Positions 1 to 7,579 of a DNA stretch of 21,347 nt are shown here, piece by piece; the stretch's first letter is position 1, and every line of letters begins with the position of its first letter. The stretch lies in NCBI GenBank assembly GCA_947074165.1, contig CAMTOT010000009.1:1-21347 (forward strand), read 5' to 3'. Position numbers and translations under genes: made by a program. Origin of the DNA: an uncultured Bacteroidales bacterium. GTDB taxonomy: Bacteria; Bacteroidota; Bacteroidia; Bacteroidales; JAUNSR01. Below the pieces are notes generated by a model. That model made no database searches. It was not told the DNA's origin and saw nothing but the letters and a program-made list of their open reading frames with translations.

Positions 1-44
1 ATAATGAGCGGTGACTGGAGTTCAGACGTGTGCTCTTCCGATCT
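1..44. other. Illumina TruSeq P7-side adapter remnant (not genomic)
   Basis: Positions 11-44 match the TruSeq read-2 adapter, which starts GTGACTGGAGTTCAGACGTG and ends in CTCTTCCGATCT. Positions 3-10 (AATGAGCG) are the reverse complement of CGCTCATT, which I recall as TruSeq HT index D703. Positions 1-2 (AT) fit the end of the P7 flow-cell primer. Genomic sequence therefore starts at about position 45, inside the asparaginase gene. Any reading frame crossing 1-44 is an artefact. Confidence 0.97.
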
Positions 45-1103
45 GGAAGAGAAATCTTTTATATTGGAAGAGAGCGTTATCTCACCCGCTATAGACCTGT
101 TCATCAGATGTTTTACATCTTCTACAGACAAACCGTGACCGAAAAGAAACATAAGTTTCGTAATAGCAGCTTCAGTAGTAGAATCATATCCGCTAATTAC
201 CCCAACGGCGCTTAACTTATTGCCAGTCTCATAAAGACCCATCTGAACTGAACCGCCCGGGCACTGAGTAATATTGACAATCACTATACCTTTTTGCACA
301 GCCTGACGAAGAGCATTAAGGAACCATGGTTTCGTAGTGGCGTTGCCAGCTCCGAAAGTTTCAAGTATTACACCTTTTAGGTTTGGAATATTTAAAATTG
401 CGTGAACGGTATCGGCTGTTATGCCGGGGAATATCTTCAGCACAACTATATTGGAGTCCATCAGATAGTGAGGGCGCAGAGGAAGATTCTTATCGTTGTG
501 ATGAACGAGATATCTGTCATATTTTATATGAATACCAACACGAGCAAGAGGAGGATAGTTCTGAGAACGGAAAGCATTGAAGTTTTCAGCGTTAATCTTT
601 TTAGTCCTGTTCCCTCTCATCAGAAAGTTTTCAAAAAGAATACACACTTCAGGAACTACGGGTTCGCCGTTTTCATAAGCAGAAGCTATCTCAATAGCAG
701 TAATCAGATTCTCTTTGCCATCCGTACGCAATACACCTATCGGCAACTGAGAGCCGGTAAGAACGACCGGTTTATTAAGATTTTCAAGCATAAAACTTAA
801 AGCAGACGCAGTATATGCCATCGTATCAGTACCGTGAAGAACTACAAATCCGTCGAAATAATTATAATTCTCCGATATTATCTCAACAAGCTCCACCCAT
901 TTTTCAGGATCCATATCGGAAGAATCGATAGGTGGATCAAACTGAATCGTTGAGATCGTTGCGTTAATCTTTTTTAATTCGGGGACATTGTCAAGCAGAT
1001 GATGAAAATTAAAAGACTCCAGAGCACCAGTATCCGGATTCTCAATCATACCGATAGTGCCGCCTGTATATATCAAAAGTACAGAAGATTTGCTTGCAGA
1101 CAT
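45..1103 (-). CDS. ansA: Type I (cytoplasmic) L-asparaginase, 3' end truncated by adapter
   Basis: This enzyme hydrolyses L-asparagine to L-aspartate and ammonia in the cytoplasm. The frame is open without interruption for 353 codons from the ATG at 1103 to the adapter junction at 45, so the stop codon is missing. E. coli AnsA has 338 residues and the visible C-terminus already runs past the last conserved block, so probably only a few residues are lost. There is no signal peptide, which separates it from periplasmic type II enzymes. The family motifs are present: YTGGTIGM at residues 12-19 with T16 as nucleophile, HGTDTMAYT at 90-98 with T92 and D93, and RGNRTKK at 163-169 with K169 as the likely catalytic lysine. 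It is divergent from the EamA transporter gene. The aspartate it makes is the substrate of ThrA, encoded 1.4 kb away; that functional link is inference. Confidence 0.93.
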
Positions 1104-1173
1104 AAGTATATATAGGGATTTAATTACAAAATGACACAAAACACAGCTATAATGTGCTTTTATTAGTGTACTG

Positions 1174-1181
1174 CAAAAGTA
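1174..1181 (-). promoter_or_regulatory. Candidate -7 box for ansA
   Basis: On the minus strand these bases read TACTTTTG, matching the Bacteroidota -7 consensus TAnnTTTG, about 70 bases upstream of the ansA start. A TTG lies 15 bases further upstream (1197-1199), which is shorter than the usual spacing of about 19-21, so the -33 element is uncertain. Confidence 0.35.
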
Positions 1182-1194
1182 TAAAAATAAGATT

Positions 1195-1210
1195 ATCAAT
1201 AACTATTGAT
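1195..1210. promoter_or_regulatory. Palindrome in the divergent ansA/EamA promoter region
   Basis: A perfect 7-2-7 inverted repeat (ATCAATA-AC-TATTGAT) lies between the two candidate promoters in the 186-bp divergent spacer. Its size and position suit a dimeric repressor or activator. No regulator gene is nearby to support this, and short AT-rich palindromes occur by chance, so operator function is only a suggestion. Confidence 0.3.
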
Positions 1211-1225
1211 TAGTCTAAATTTTAT

Positions 1226-1254
1226 GTTGTAGAATATGTTTTTTCGTAACTTTG
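1226..1254 (+). promoter_or_regulatory. Candidate promoter of the EamA transporter gene
   Basis: TAACTTTG at 1247-1254 matches the Bacteroidota -7 consensus TAnnTTTG, and GTTG at 1226-1229 could be the -33 element with a 17-base gap. This would give a short leader of about 30 bases before the ATG at 1290. The gap is slightly short of the usual 19-21. Confidence 0.4.
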
Positions 1255-1289
1255 TAAATATTTTATTACCAACATACAATATGTAATGT

Positions 1290-2279
1290 ATGAATAAAGA
1301 AAAATTAAAAGGACATATAGCTGTATTGTTCGCATCGACATTCTCGGCTATAAATATGCCTGTTTCAAAGAGTCTGATTAATGTCTGGATAGATGGTTAC
1401 GGACTCACTATGCTAAGAGCATCAATGGCTTGTGTTCTGTTTTGGGGGGTGTCTCTGTTTTTTAAAAATGAGAAGGTGACGCTAAAAGACAAAATGATTC
1501 TACTGGGCGGAGCATTCTTCGGAATGAGTTTTAATCAGTTGATGTTTCTTCTTGGGCTGGAGACCACCTCAACGATAGACGCAGCTATAATAAGTTCGCT
1601 TGTTCCGGTATTTGTTATGATACTTGCCGCCTTTATTTTGCACGAACCGATAACAGGAAAAAAGGCAATGGGTGTAGCTATTGGTATGGCAGGGGCGCTG
1701 CTGATCGTTTTCTCCTCTCGGGGAAGCTCTCAGGGAAGTTCATCTACTACGGGAATAATCCTGAGCACAGTCGCCGGAATATCTTACGCTGTGTACCTTA
1801 TCATAAACCGAACTGTAGTGACGAGATACTCGCCTGTCACGATTTCTAAGTGGATGTTTTTGTTTGCAGCTATTCTTATGCTGCCTTTTGGAGCTAAAAG
1901 CCTCATTCAAAGCCCGGCTATGACAACTGCCGCTCCTCTTTCCGTTTATCTGAGACTCGGATTCATAATACTTGGCCCAACATTTCTTTCGTATCTTCTC
2001 GTTCCAATATCTCTGAAGTTTATACGTCCTACTACTGTAAGTATGTATAATTATCTTCAACCGCTTGTAGCATCATCGATAGCCATAGCTATAGGTCAGG
2101 ATATATTAACATGGGAAAAGCCGATAGCGGTAGTTCTTATTTTTGCAGGTGTATACTTCGTTACGGCAAGTAAATCTAAAGCGGATATTGAGTCAGAACT
2201 AAATAGTGATATAAATCTAAACGGGGAGATAAAAACCCGGGGAGAAAATCCTGATTATACAGACAAAATACAGAAGTAA
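1290..2279 (+). CDS. DMT-superfamily transporter with two EamA domains
   Basis: This is a predicted inner-membrane carrier of 329 residues. About ten hydrophobic segments form two EamA repeats, roughly residues 8-142 and 152-292, as is usual for the drug/metabolite transporter superfamily. The first repeat holds the usual helix 1 with an N-P-S pattern (NMPVSKSL) and a conserved glutamate in HEPIT after helix 4. The tail of about 38 residues after the last helix is charged and hydrophilic, so it is probably cytoplasmic. The start is fixed at 1290 because an in-frame TAA lies only four bases upstream. Substrates in this family include amino acids and other metabolites. Lying between ansA and the threonine operon, amino-acid export is a reasonable guess, but the sequence does not show the substrate. 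The gap to thrA is about 190 bases, so the two are probably transcribed separately. Confidence 0.9.
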   Translation: MNKEKLKGHIAVLFASTFSAINMPVSKSLINVWIDGYGLTMLRASMACVLFWGVSLFFKNEKVTLKDKMILLGGAFFGMSFNQLMFLLGLETTSTIDAAIISSLVPVFVMILAAFILHEPITGKKAMGVAIGMAGALLIVFSSRGSSQGSSSTTGIILSTVAGISYAVYLIINRTVVTRYSPVTISKWMFLFAAILMLPFGAKSLIQSPAMTTAAPLSVYLRLGFIILGPTFLSYLLVPISLKFIRPTTVSMYNYLQPLVASSIAIAIGQDILTWEKPIAVVLIFAGVYFVTASKSKADIESELNSDINLNGEIKTRGENPDYTDKIQK

Positions 2280-2306
2280 AAACTACATACACAAAATTTT
2301 CTTAGT

Positions 2307-2336
2307 TTTGTTAATTTTGTAAAATTATTAAATTTG
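2307..2336 (+). promoter_or_regulatory. Candidate promoter of the threonine operon
   Basis: TTTG at 2307-2310 and TAAATTTG at 2329-2336 are separated by 18 bases, close to the Bacteroidota -33/-7 arrangement. Overlapping alternatives with the -7 pattern exist at 2303-2310 and 2312-2319, so the exact box is uncertain. Use of the 2329 box would leave a leader of about 125 bases. That leader contains no ATG and no T-run-terminated hairpin, so a classical threonine attenuator peptide is not visible. Confidence 0.4.
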
Positions 2337-2471
2337 CAATATTATCTCATACACGTTGCTCAAATAGTAAATCTCATAGTCAAAAGTTTTATTTTGCAAC
2401 AAAAATTGAGTAATATTGCATTTTTACTTTAATATTGTTATAAAAATACATAATTTTAAATCAACAGCGTG

Positions 2472-4907
2472 ATGAATGTACTGAAATTTGGAGGATCGTC
2501 GGTAGGATCTGTAGATAGCATCCTGAGTGTGAAAAAGATTGTGGAGTCGAGAAACGATTCTGTAATTGTAGTTGTTTCAGCTCTTGGGGGTGTCACGGAC
2601 ATGTTGATTAATACGGCAACCATAGCATCTGAAGGAAAAGAAGAGTATCAGGATATGTTTAATACAATTATCGGCTGTCATGAAGATGTTATGACGGGTA
2701 TCTTCTCTACCGGTAAAATAGACAGCGTGCGCTCCGACGTGCACGAGATGCTTGATGAGCTGGGCAATATTTTCAGAGGAATATTTCTGATTGGTGATTT
2801 ATCACCAAAGACGCTCGCTACCGTAGTAAGCTATGGAGAGCGAATTTCATCTGTCATAGTAGCTAATGTCATAGAGGGAGCCAAACATATTGATTCGCGA
2901 GATCTGATTAAAACAGAAAAGCAGTTTAACAAACATATTGTAGATTTTGAGATAACAAATAAGCTTATAACAGATCATCTTGATAACAAAAAAGAGGTTA
3001 TTGTTATGGGTGGGTTTATTTCGTCGGATAAAACATCGGGCGAAACAACCAATCTCGGACGTGGCGGTTCAGACTATACAGCTGCTATCATGGCGGCAGC
3101 GCTTAACGCGTCGATGCTTGAGATATGGACTGATGTAGACGGTTTTATGACAGCCGATCCGCGTGTCATAAACAGCGCTTACGTGATAAACCACCTGTCG
3201 TTTGTAGAAGCTATGGAGCTTTGCAACTTCGGCGCTAAGGTTATCTATCCTCCTACTATATTTCCGGTGTATCATAAAAATATACCTATAGTAATAAAAA
3301 ACACATTCAATCCGGACGCTCCCGGCACGTTTATTTCAGATGAGATGGAGCATCAGGAGGGTAAGGCTATCAAAGGTATATCTTCTATTAATGACACATG
3401 CCTTATCACGGTATCCGGACTGGGTATGGTTGGGGTGATCGGGGTGAATTACCGCATATTCCGTGTACTTGCTAAATCCGGTATAAGTGTATTCCTTGTA
3501 TCGCAGGCGGCTTCGGAAAATACAACTTCTATAGGTGTAAGAAATCTTGACTCGCAACTTGCCATTGAGGTATTAAGACAAGAATTTGCCGCTGAGATAG
3601 CCACAGGCGAGATCAATGATATATCTGCCGAGCACAATCTGGCTACGGTAGCTATCGTAGGTGAGAATATGAAGCATACTCCGGGTATAGCGGGAAAACT
3701 GTTTAATATACTTGGTAGAAACGGTATTAACGTTATAGCGTGTGCTCAGGGTGCTTCGGAAACAAATATCTCGTTTGTAATAGATATAGATTCGTTAAGA
3801 AAAACTCTTAACGTAATACATGATTCTTTCTTCCTTTCTGAATATCAGGTATTAAATATATTCCTTTCGGGTGTTGGTCTGGTTGGCAAAAACCTTATTG
3901 AACAGATAAAGAAACAACAGGATAAACTTCTTAAACATAATGCTCTTAATCTTCGCATTGTAGGTATTTCCAACTCTCGCAAGTGCGTATTCAAACGTGA
4001 AGGCATAGATCTTGAGAATTGGGAGGAGACTCTTAATGAATCTGAACTGCCATCGACACCGGAGTTTCTGCGAGATGAGATGATACGCATGAACATCTTT
4101 AATCCGGTATTTGTTGATTGTACAGCTTCTGCGGCGGTAGCAGCCATATATAATGAACTGTTACAGCATAATATAAATGTAGTAACGGCAAATAAGATAG
4201 CAGCTTCATCGTCTTATGAGAACTATGCTGAGCTTAAAGAGATTTCAAGAAAGAAAGGTGTTAAGTTTTTGTTTGAAACAAATGTAGGAGCCGGTCTGCC
4301 TATTATAAATACAATAAACAACCTGATAAATTCGGGCGATGAGATATTGAAAATTGAGGCTGTTGTATCGGGTACATTAAATTACATTTTCAATGTAATG
4401 GATGAAAATACTCCGCTTTCAAAAACTATACAAATGGCGCAGGATGCCGGATACGCAGAGCCGGATCCGAGACTTGATCTTAACGGGTCGGATGTGATAA
4501 GAAAACTAACTATTCTTTCGCGCGAAGCAGGGTATCATTTAGAGCAATCGGACGTAAAAAAGAATCTGTTTATTCCCGACAAATACTTTGAAGGTTCTGT
4601 AGAAGAGTTCAAAAGAACTGTGCCTGAACTTGACGCTCAGTTTGAAGAGAATAGAAAAAGACTTGTAGCAGAGGGTAAACGCTATCGCTTTGTAGCGTCG
4701 TTGATAGACGGCAAAGCGTCGGTTGGTCTTCAGGAGGTGGATATGAAACATCCGTTTTATCACCTTGAGGGAAGTAATAATATAATCTTACTTACGACCG
4801 AGAGATATAAAGAGTATCCAATGATGATAAAAGGTTACGGAGCCGGAGCAGCGGTAACAGCTGCCGGTGTCTTTGCCGACATCATCTCTATTGCTAATAT
4901 CAGATAA
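2472..4907 (+). CDS. thrA: Bifunctional aspartokinase / homoserine dehydrogenase
   Basis: ThrA carries out the first and third steps of the aspartate-to-threonine pathway: ATP-dependent phosphorylation of aspartate and NAD(P)H-dependent reduction of aspartate semialdehyde to homoserine. The protein has 811 residues from the ATG at 2472. A GTG one codon upstream is possible, but MNVLKFGG fits the usual family N-terminus. Domain order is aspartokinase (about 1-285; KFGGSSVG at 5-12, then GRGGSDYTAA near 200), two ACT-type regulatory units (about 315-460), the homoserine dehydrogenase nucleotide fold (GVGLVGKNL near 465, VTANK near 570) and the catalytic domain (about 600-805; SGTLNYIFN, then GYAEPDPRLDLNG near 660). 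Full length is typical of fused ThrA/MetL. Whether this is the threonine-inhibited ThrA or a methionine-linked MetL form is decided by context: it leads a thr operon, 27 bases ahead of the next gene. Feedback control through the ACT units is known for the family and inferred here. Confidence 0.97.
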   Translation: MNVLKFGGSSVGSVDSILSVKKIVESRNDSVIVVVSALGGVTDMLINTATIASEGKEEYQDMFNTIIGCHEDVMTGIFSTGKIDSVRSDVHEMLDELGNIFRGIFLIGDLSPKTLATVVSYGERISSVIVANVIEGAKHIDSRDLIKTEKQFNKHIVDFEITNKLITDHLDNKKEVIVMGGFISSDKTSGETTNLGRGGSDYTAAIMAAALNASMLEIWTDVDGFMTADPRVINSAYVINHLSFVEAMELCNFGAKVIYPPTIFPVYHKNIPIVIKNTFNPDAPGTFISDEMEHQEGKAIKGISSINDTCLITVSGLGMVGVIGVNYRIFRVLAKSGISVFLVSQAASENTTSIGVRNLDSQLAIEVLRQEFAAEIATGEINDISAEHNLATVAIVGENMKHTPGIAGKLFNILGRNGINVIACAQGASETNISFVIDIDSLRKTLNVIHDSFFLSEYQVLNIFLSGVGLVGKNLIEQIKKQQDKLLKHNALNLRIVGISNSRKCVFKREGIDLENWEETLNESELPSTPEFLRDEMIRMNIFNPVFVDCTASAAVAAIYNELLQHNINVVTANKIAASSSYENYAELKEISRKKGVKFLFETNVGAGLPIINTINNLINSGDEILKIEAVVSGTLNYIFNVMDENTPLSKTIQMAQDAGYAEPDPRLDLNGSDVIRKLTILSREAGYHLEQSDVKKNLFIPDKYFEGSVEEFKRTVPELDAQFEENRKRLVAEGKRYRFVASLIDGKASVGLQEVDMKHPFYHLEGSNNIILLTTERYKEYPMMIKGYGAGAAVTAAGVFADIISIANIR

Positions 4908-4934
4908 TTATATTGACTAATAAAAAGATATTTT

Positions 4935-6146
4935 ATGAAGTATCTTATAATACTTGGCGACGGTATGGCTGATGAGCCTATCGCTTCGCTTGGTGGTAAA
5001 ACGCCGCTTCAGGCAGCGAATAAACCATGTATAGACAAACTTGCCAGTGAGGGAGCTTGCGGACGATTCGTAACCGTGCCCGACGGGTATCAACCGGGAA
5101 GTGAGATAGCTAACCTGGGCGTGCTTGGATATGACGTAGATGAGGTCTTTGAGGGCAGAGGATCACTTGAGGCCGCAAGTATAGGAGTTGATATCGAAGA
5201 TAATGAAACTGCTATGCGTTGCAATCTAATATGCATAGAGGATGGTAAAATAAAAAATCATTCCGCCGGACATATATCTAATGATGAAGCCCGCGAATTA
5301 ATACTTTTTCTTCAGCAGAAACTGGGCAATGAATATGTAAGCTTTCATACGGGAGTGTCGTACAGACATCTTTTGAAGATAAAGGGAGGAAATAAACACG
5401 TGGATTGCACTCCGCCTCATGATGTGCCGGGTACTCCGTTCAGAGATGTTATGCCTCGTGCCACAGAGGAAGCAGCGCTGCCTACTGCCGCGCTTCTCAC
5501 TCAGCTTATACTTGATTCGCAGGAGCTGCTAAAGAATCATCCGGTAAACCTAAAAAGAATCAGTGAGGGTAAAGATCCGGCTAATTCTATATGGCCCTGG
5601 TCGCTTGGATATCGTCCGAGCATGAAGACTATGCAAGAACTTTACGGCATTAAATCGGGAGCAGTGATATCGGCTGTAGACCTGATACACGGTATAGGTG
5701 TTTATGCCGGTCTTGACAAGATAGAGGTAGAGGGTGCTACAGGCTTGTATAATACAAATTATGAAGGTAAAGCCGCGGCAGCGCTGAGAGAACTAAAAGA
5801 TAAAGATTTTGTCTTTCTTCATATCGAGGCTTCCGACGAAGCGGGACATGAAGGTGATGTAGATCTGAAGGTAAAAACCATTGAATATCTTGACAGCCGC
5901 ATAGTAAAGCCGATTGTAGAGGAGGTATCAAAATGGGATGAACAGGTCACTATTGCCATACTGCCCGACCATCCTACACCGTGTGCTATAAAGACACATT
6001 CACGAGATTCTGTACCTTTCCTTATATGGGGTCCGGGAGTGGAAAGCGATGAAGTAACCGCTTATGACGAAAACAGCACAACTTCAGGGAAATACGGGAC
6101 ATTAATAAAAGATCAGTTAATCCGCTTATTATTCTCTTTTAAGTAA
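4935..6146 (+). CDS. ApgM-like alkaline-phosphatase-superfamily enzyme, probable homoserine kinase of the thr operon
   Basis: By family this 403-residue cytoplasmic protein belongs to the archaeal-type cofactor-independent phosphoglycerate mutases, and automated annotation usually says so. Metal-site motifs are intact: GDGMAD at 8-13 (D9), GYQPGSEIANLGVLGYD around 51-67 with S56 as the likely active-site serine, CTPPHDVPG, DEAGHEGD in the last third, and DHPTPCAIKTH near the C-terminus. Its position between thrA and thrC is where thrB (GHMP-type homoserine kinase) would be expected, and no GHMP kinase is present in the window. Genetic studies of Bacteroidota threonine auxotrophy have linked this gene family to homoserine phosphorylation, as I recall them. 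I therefore infer conversion of homoserine to O-phosphohomoserine, the substrate of ThrC. A true glycolytic mutase role remains possible from sequence alone. The spacer to thrC is 40 bases. Confidence 0.88.
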   Translation: MKYLIILGDGMADEPIASLGGKTPLQAANKPCIDKLASEGACGRFVTVPDGYQPGSEIANLGVLGYDVDEVFEGRGSLEAASIGVDIEDNETAMRCNLICIEDGKIKNHSAGHISNDEARELILFLQQKLGNEYVSFHTGVSYRHLLKIKGGNKHVDCTPPHDVPGTPFRDVMPRATEEAALPTAALLTQLILDSQELLKNHPVNLKRISEGKDPANSIWPWSLGYRPSMKTMQELYGIKSGAVISAVDLIHGIGVYAGLDKIEVEGATGLYNTNYEGKAAAALRELKDKDFVFLHIEASDEAGHEGDVDLKVKTIEYLDSRIVKPIVEEVSKWDEQVTIAILPDHPTPCAIKTHSRDSVPFLIWGPGVESDEVTAYDENSTTSGKYGTLIKDQLIRLLFSFK

Positions 6147-6186
6147 CTTTACAAAAAGAGATTCAGATATTAAAACTTATAAAAAC

Positions 6187-7494
6187 ATGAAATATTACAG
6201 CACAAATAAAGATGCGCCGCAGGTGCAGCTTGAAGACGCGGTTATAAAGGGACTGGCTCCGGACAAGGGGCTTTATATGCCTGAGAATATACACCGGCTT
6301 CCGGATGCGTTCTTTCATAATATACAAGATATGACACTACAAGAGATTGCTTTTGTGGTGGCTAATAACTTCTTTGGTGATGATATAGACGCGAAAGACC
6401 TACAGCATATAGTATATGATACTCTAAATTTTGATATACCTCTTGTTAAGGTTACAGACAATATTTTGAGCCTTGAGTTATTTCACGGTCCTACAGCTGC
6501 CTTTAAAGATGTCGGAGCGAGATTCATGGCACGTCTGCTTTCTTATTTTATCAATAAGAAAGAGAATAATAAAACTGTAAACGTGCTTGTAGCGACATCA
6601 GGAGATACTGGCAGTGCTGTAGCAAATGGTTTCCTTGGGGTGGACGGAATAAAGGTTTTTGTACTTTATCCAAAAGGAAAAGTTAGCGAGATACAGGAAA
6701 AACAGTTTACTACTCTTGGTAAAAATATTACCGCTATCGAAGTAGACGGAACTTTTGATGATTGTCAGCGTCTTGTTAAGGACGCATTTATGGATGATGA
6801 TCTTAACAACAGAATGTTTTTGACATCTGCCAACTCGATAAACGTAGCACGCTTTTTGCCTCAGGCTTTCTATTACTTCTACGCGTACGCTCAGTATAAG
6901 AAAATGGGATATACAGATATGCCTGTAATGTGCGTGCCAAGCGGTAATTTCGGTAATATCACAGCGGGACTTTTCGCAGCTAAGATGGGATTGCCTATTA
7001 AGCGTTTTATCGCAGCCAATAACCGTAATGATATATTTCTACAGTATCTTAATACGGGAGTTTATACACCGCGTCCGTCTGTACAGACTATTGCAAACGC
7101 AATGGATGTGGGAGATCCGAGTAACTTTGCCCGTATCATGGATCTGTATGAAGGCTCGCATGGCGATATATCGACTCATATATCAGGAGTCAGCTATGAC
7201 GATAATCAGATAGCTCATACTCTTGCTGAGACTTATGAAAAAGAAGGATACCTTCTTGACCCACACGGAGCTGTAGGATTCAGAGCACTTCAGGATTCAC
7301 TTCAACCGGGAGAACATGGTATTTTCCTTGAAACGGCTCATCCTGCTAAATTTAAAGATACCGTAGATGGTATTACAGGACAGGAGGTTTCAATACCTGA
7401 GACGCTTCTACACTTTATGAAGGGTACTAAACATACTCATGAGATACCGGCTTTCTATCCTGTATTCAGAGATTTCCTTGTATCGGCAAAGTAA
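6187..7494 (+). CDS. thrC: Threonine synthase
   Basis: ThrC is a PLP-dependent enzyme that converts O-phosphohomoserine to threonine and phosphate in the cytoplasm. The 435-residue length fits the long bacterial/fungal-type family. The N-terminal block YYSTNKDAP...GLAPDKGLYMPE is characteristic. FHGPTAAFKDVGARF places the PLP-binding lysine at K107. ATSGDTGSAVANGF is the phosphate-binding loop region, and SANSINVARFLPQ and PSGNFGN are further conserved blocks. It is the last gene of the operon, followed 22 bases after its stop by a strong hairpin terminator. Together with the two upstream genes it completes the dedicated branch from aspartate to threonine apart from aspartate-semialdehyde dehydrogenase. 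Confidence 0.97.
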   Translation: MKYYSTNKDAPQVQLEDAVIKGLAPDKGLYMPENIHRLPDAFFHNIQDMTLQEIAFVVANNFFGDDIDAKDLQHIVYDTLNFDIPLVKVTDNILSLELFHGPTAAFKDVGARFMARLLSYFINKKENNKTVNVLVATSGDTGSAVANGFLGVDGIKVFVLYPKGKVSEIQEKQFTTLGKNITAIEVDGTFDDCQRLVKDAFMDDDLNNRMFLTSANSINVARFLPQAFYYFYAYAQYKKMGYTDMPVMCVPSGNFGNITAGLFAAKMGLPIKRFIAANNRNDIFLQYLNTGVYTPRPSVQTIANAMDVGDPSNFARIMDLYEGSHGDISTHISGVSYDDNQIAHTLAETYEKEGYLLDPHGAVGFRALQDSLQPGEHGIFLETAHPAKFKDTVDGITGQEVSIPETLLHFMKGTKHTHEIPAFYPVFRDFLVSAK

Positions 7495-7516
7495 TTATAT
7501 AAGAAATACATACAAT

Positions 7517-7560
7517 AAAAAAGACCACTATAAGTTTTATCTTAATAGTGGTCTTTTTTT
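7517..7560. terminator. Bidirectional intrinsic terminator between thrC and the BACON lipoprotein gene
   Basis: GACCACTAT (7523-7531) pairs perfectly with ATAGTGGTC (7545-7553), extended by a run of A before and a run of seven T after the stem. It therefore has a U-tract in either direction. It lies between two converging genes, thrC (plus, stop 7494) and the last gene of the Sus-type operon (minus, stop 7580), and should end both transcripts. Confidence 0.9.
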
Positions 7561-7579
7561 ATGAGCTTAACCTTCCGGT

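Noticed and set aside
30..215. Short plus-strand reading frame beginning inside the first 50 bases
   Set aside because: It starts in the adapter sequence and runs opposite to the continuous asparaginase frame.
402..800. 132-codon plus-strand frame
   Set aside because: It is antisense to ansA, whose minus-strand frame carries all family motifs; the frame has no recognisable domain.
1281..1286. ATG-TAA start-stop pair just upstream of the EamA transporter start, as a possible regulatory mini-uORF
   Set aside because: Such short pairs occur often by chance in AT-rich leaders. It is useful only for showing that the transporter cannot start further upstream in frame.
2291..2320. Inverted repeat ACAAAATT ... 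AATTTTGT after the EamA gene as a terminator
   Set aside because: The stem is only 8 AT-rich pairs with a 14-base loop and overlaps the candidate thr promoter boxes, so it is too weak to call.
2469..2471. GTG as the start codon of thrA
   Set aside because: The ATG directly after it gives the normal ThrA N-terminus MNVLKFGG, so ATG at 2472 is preferred.
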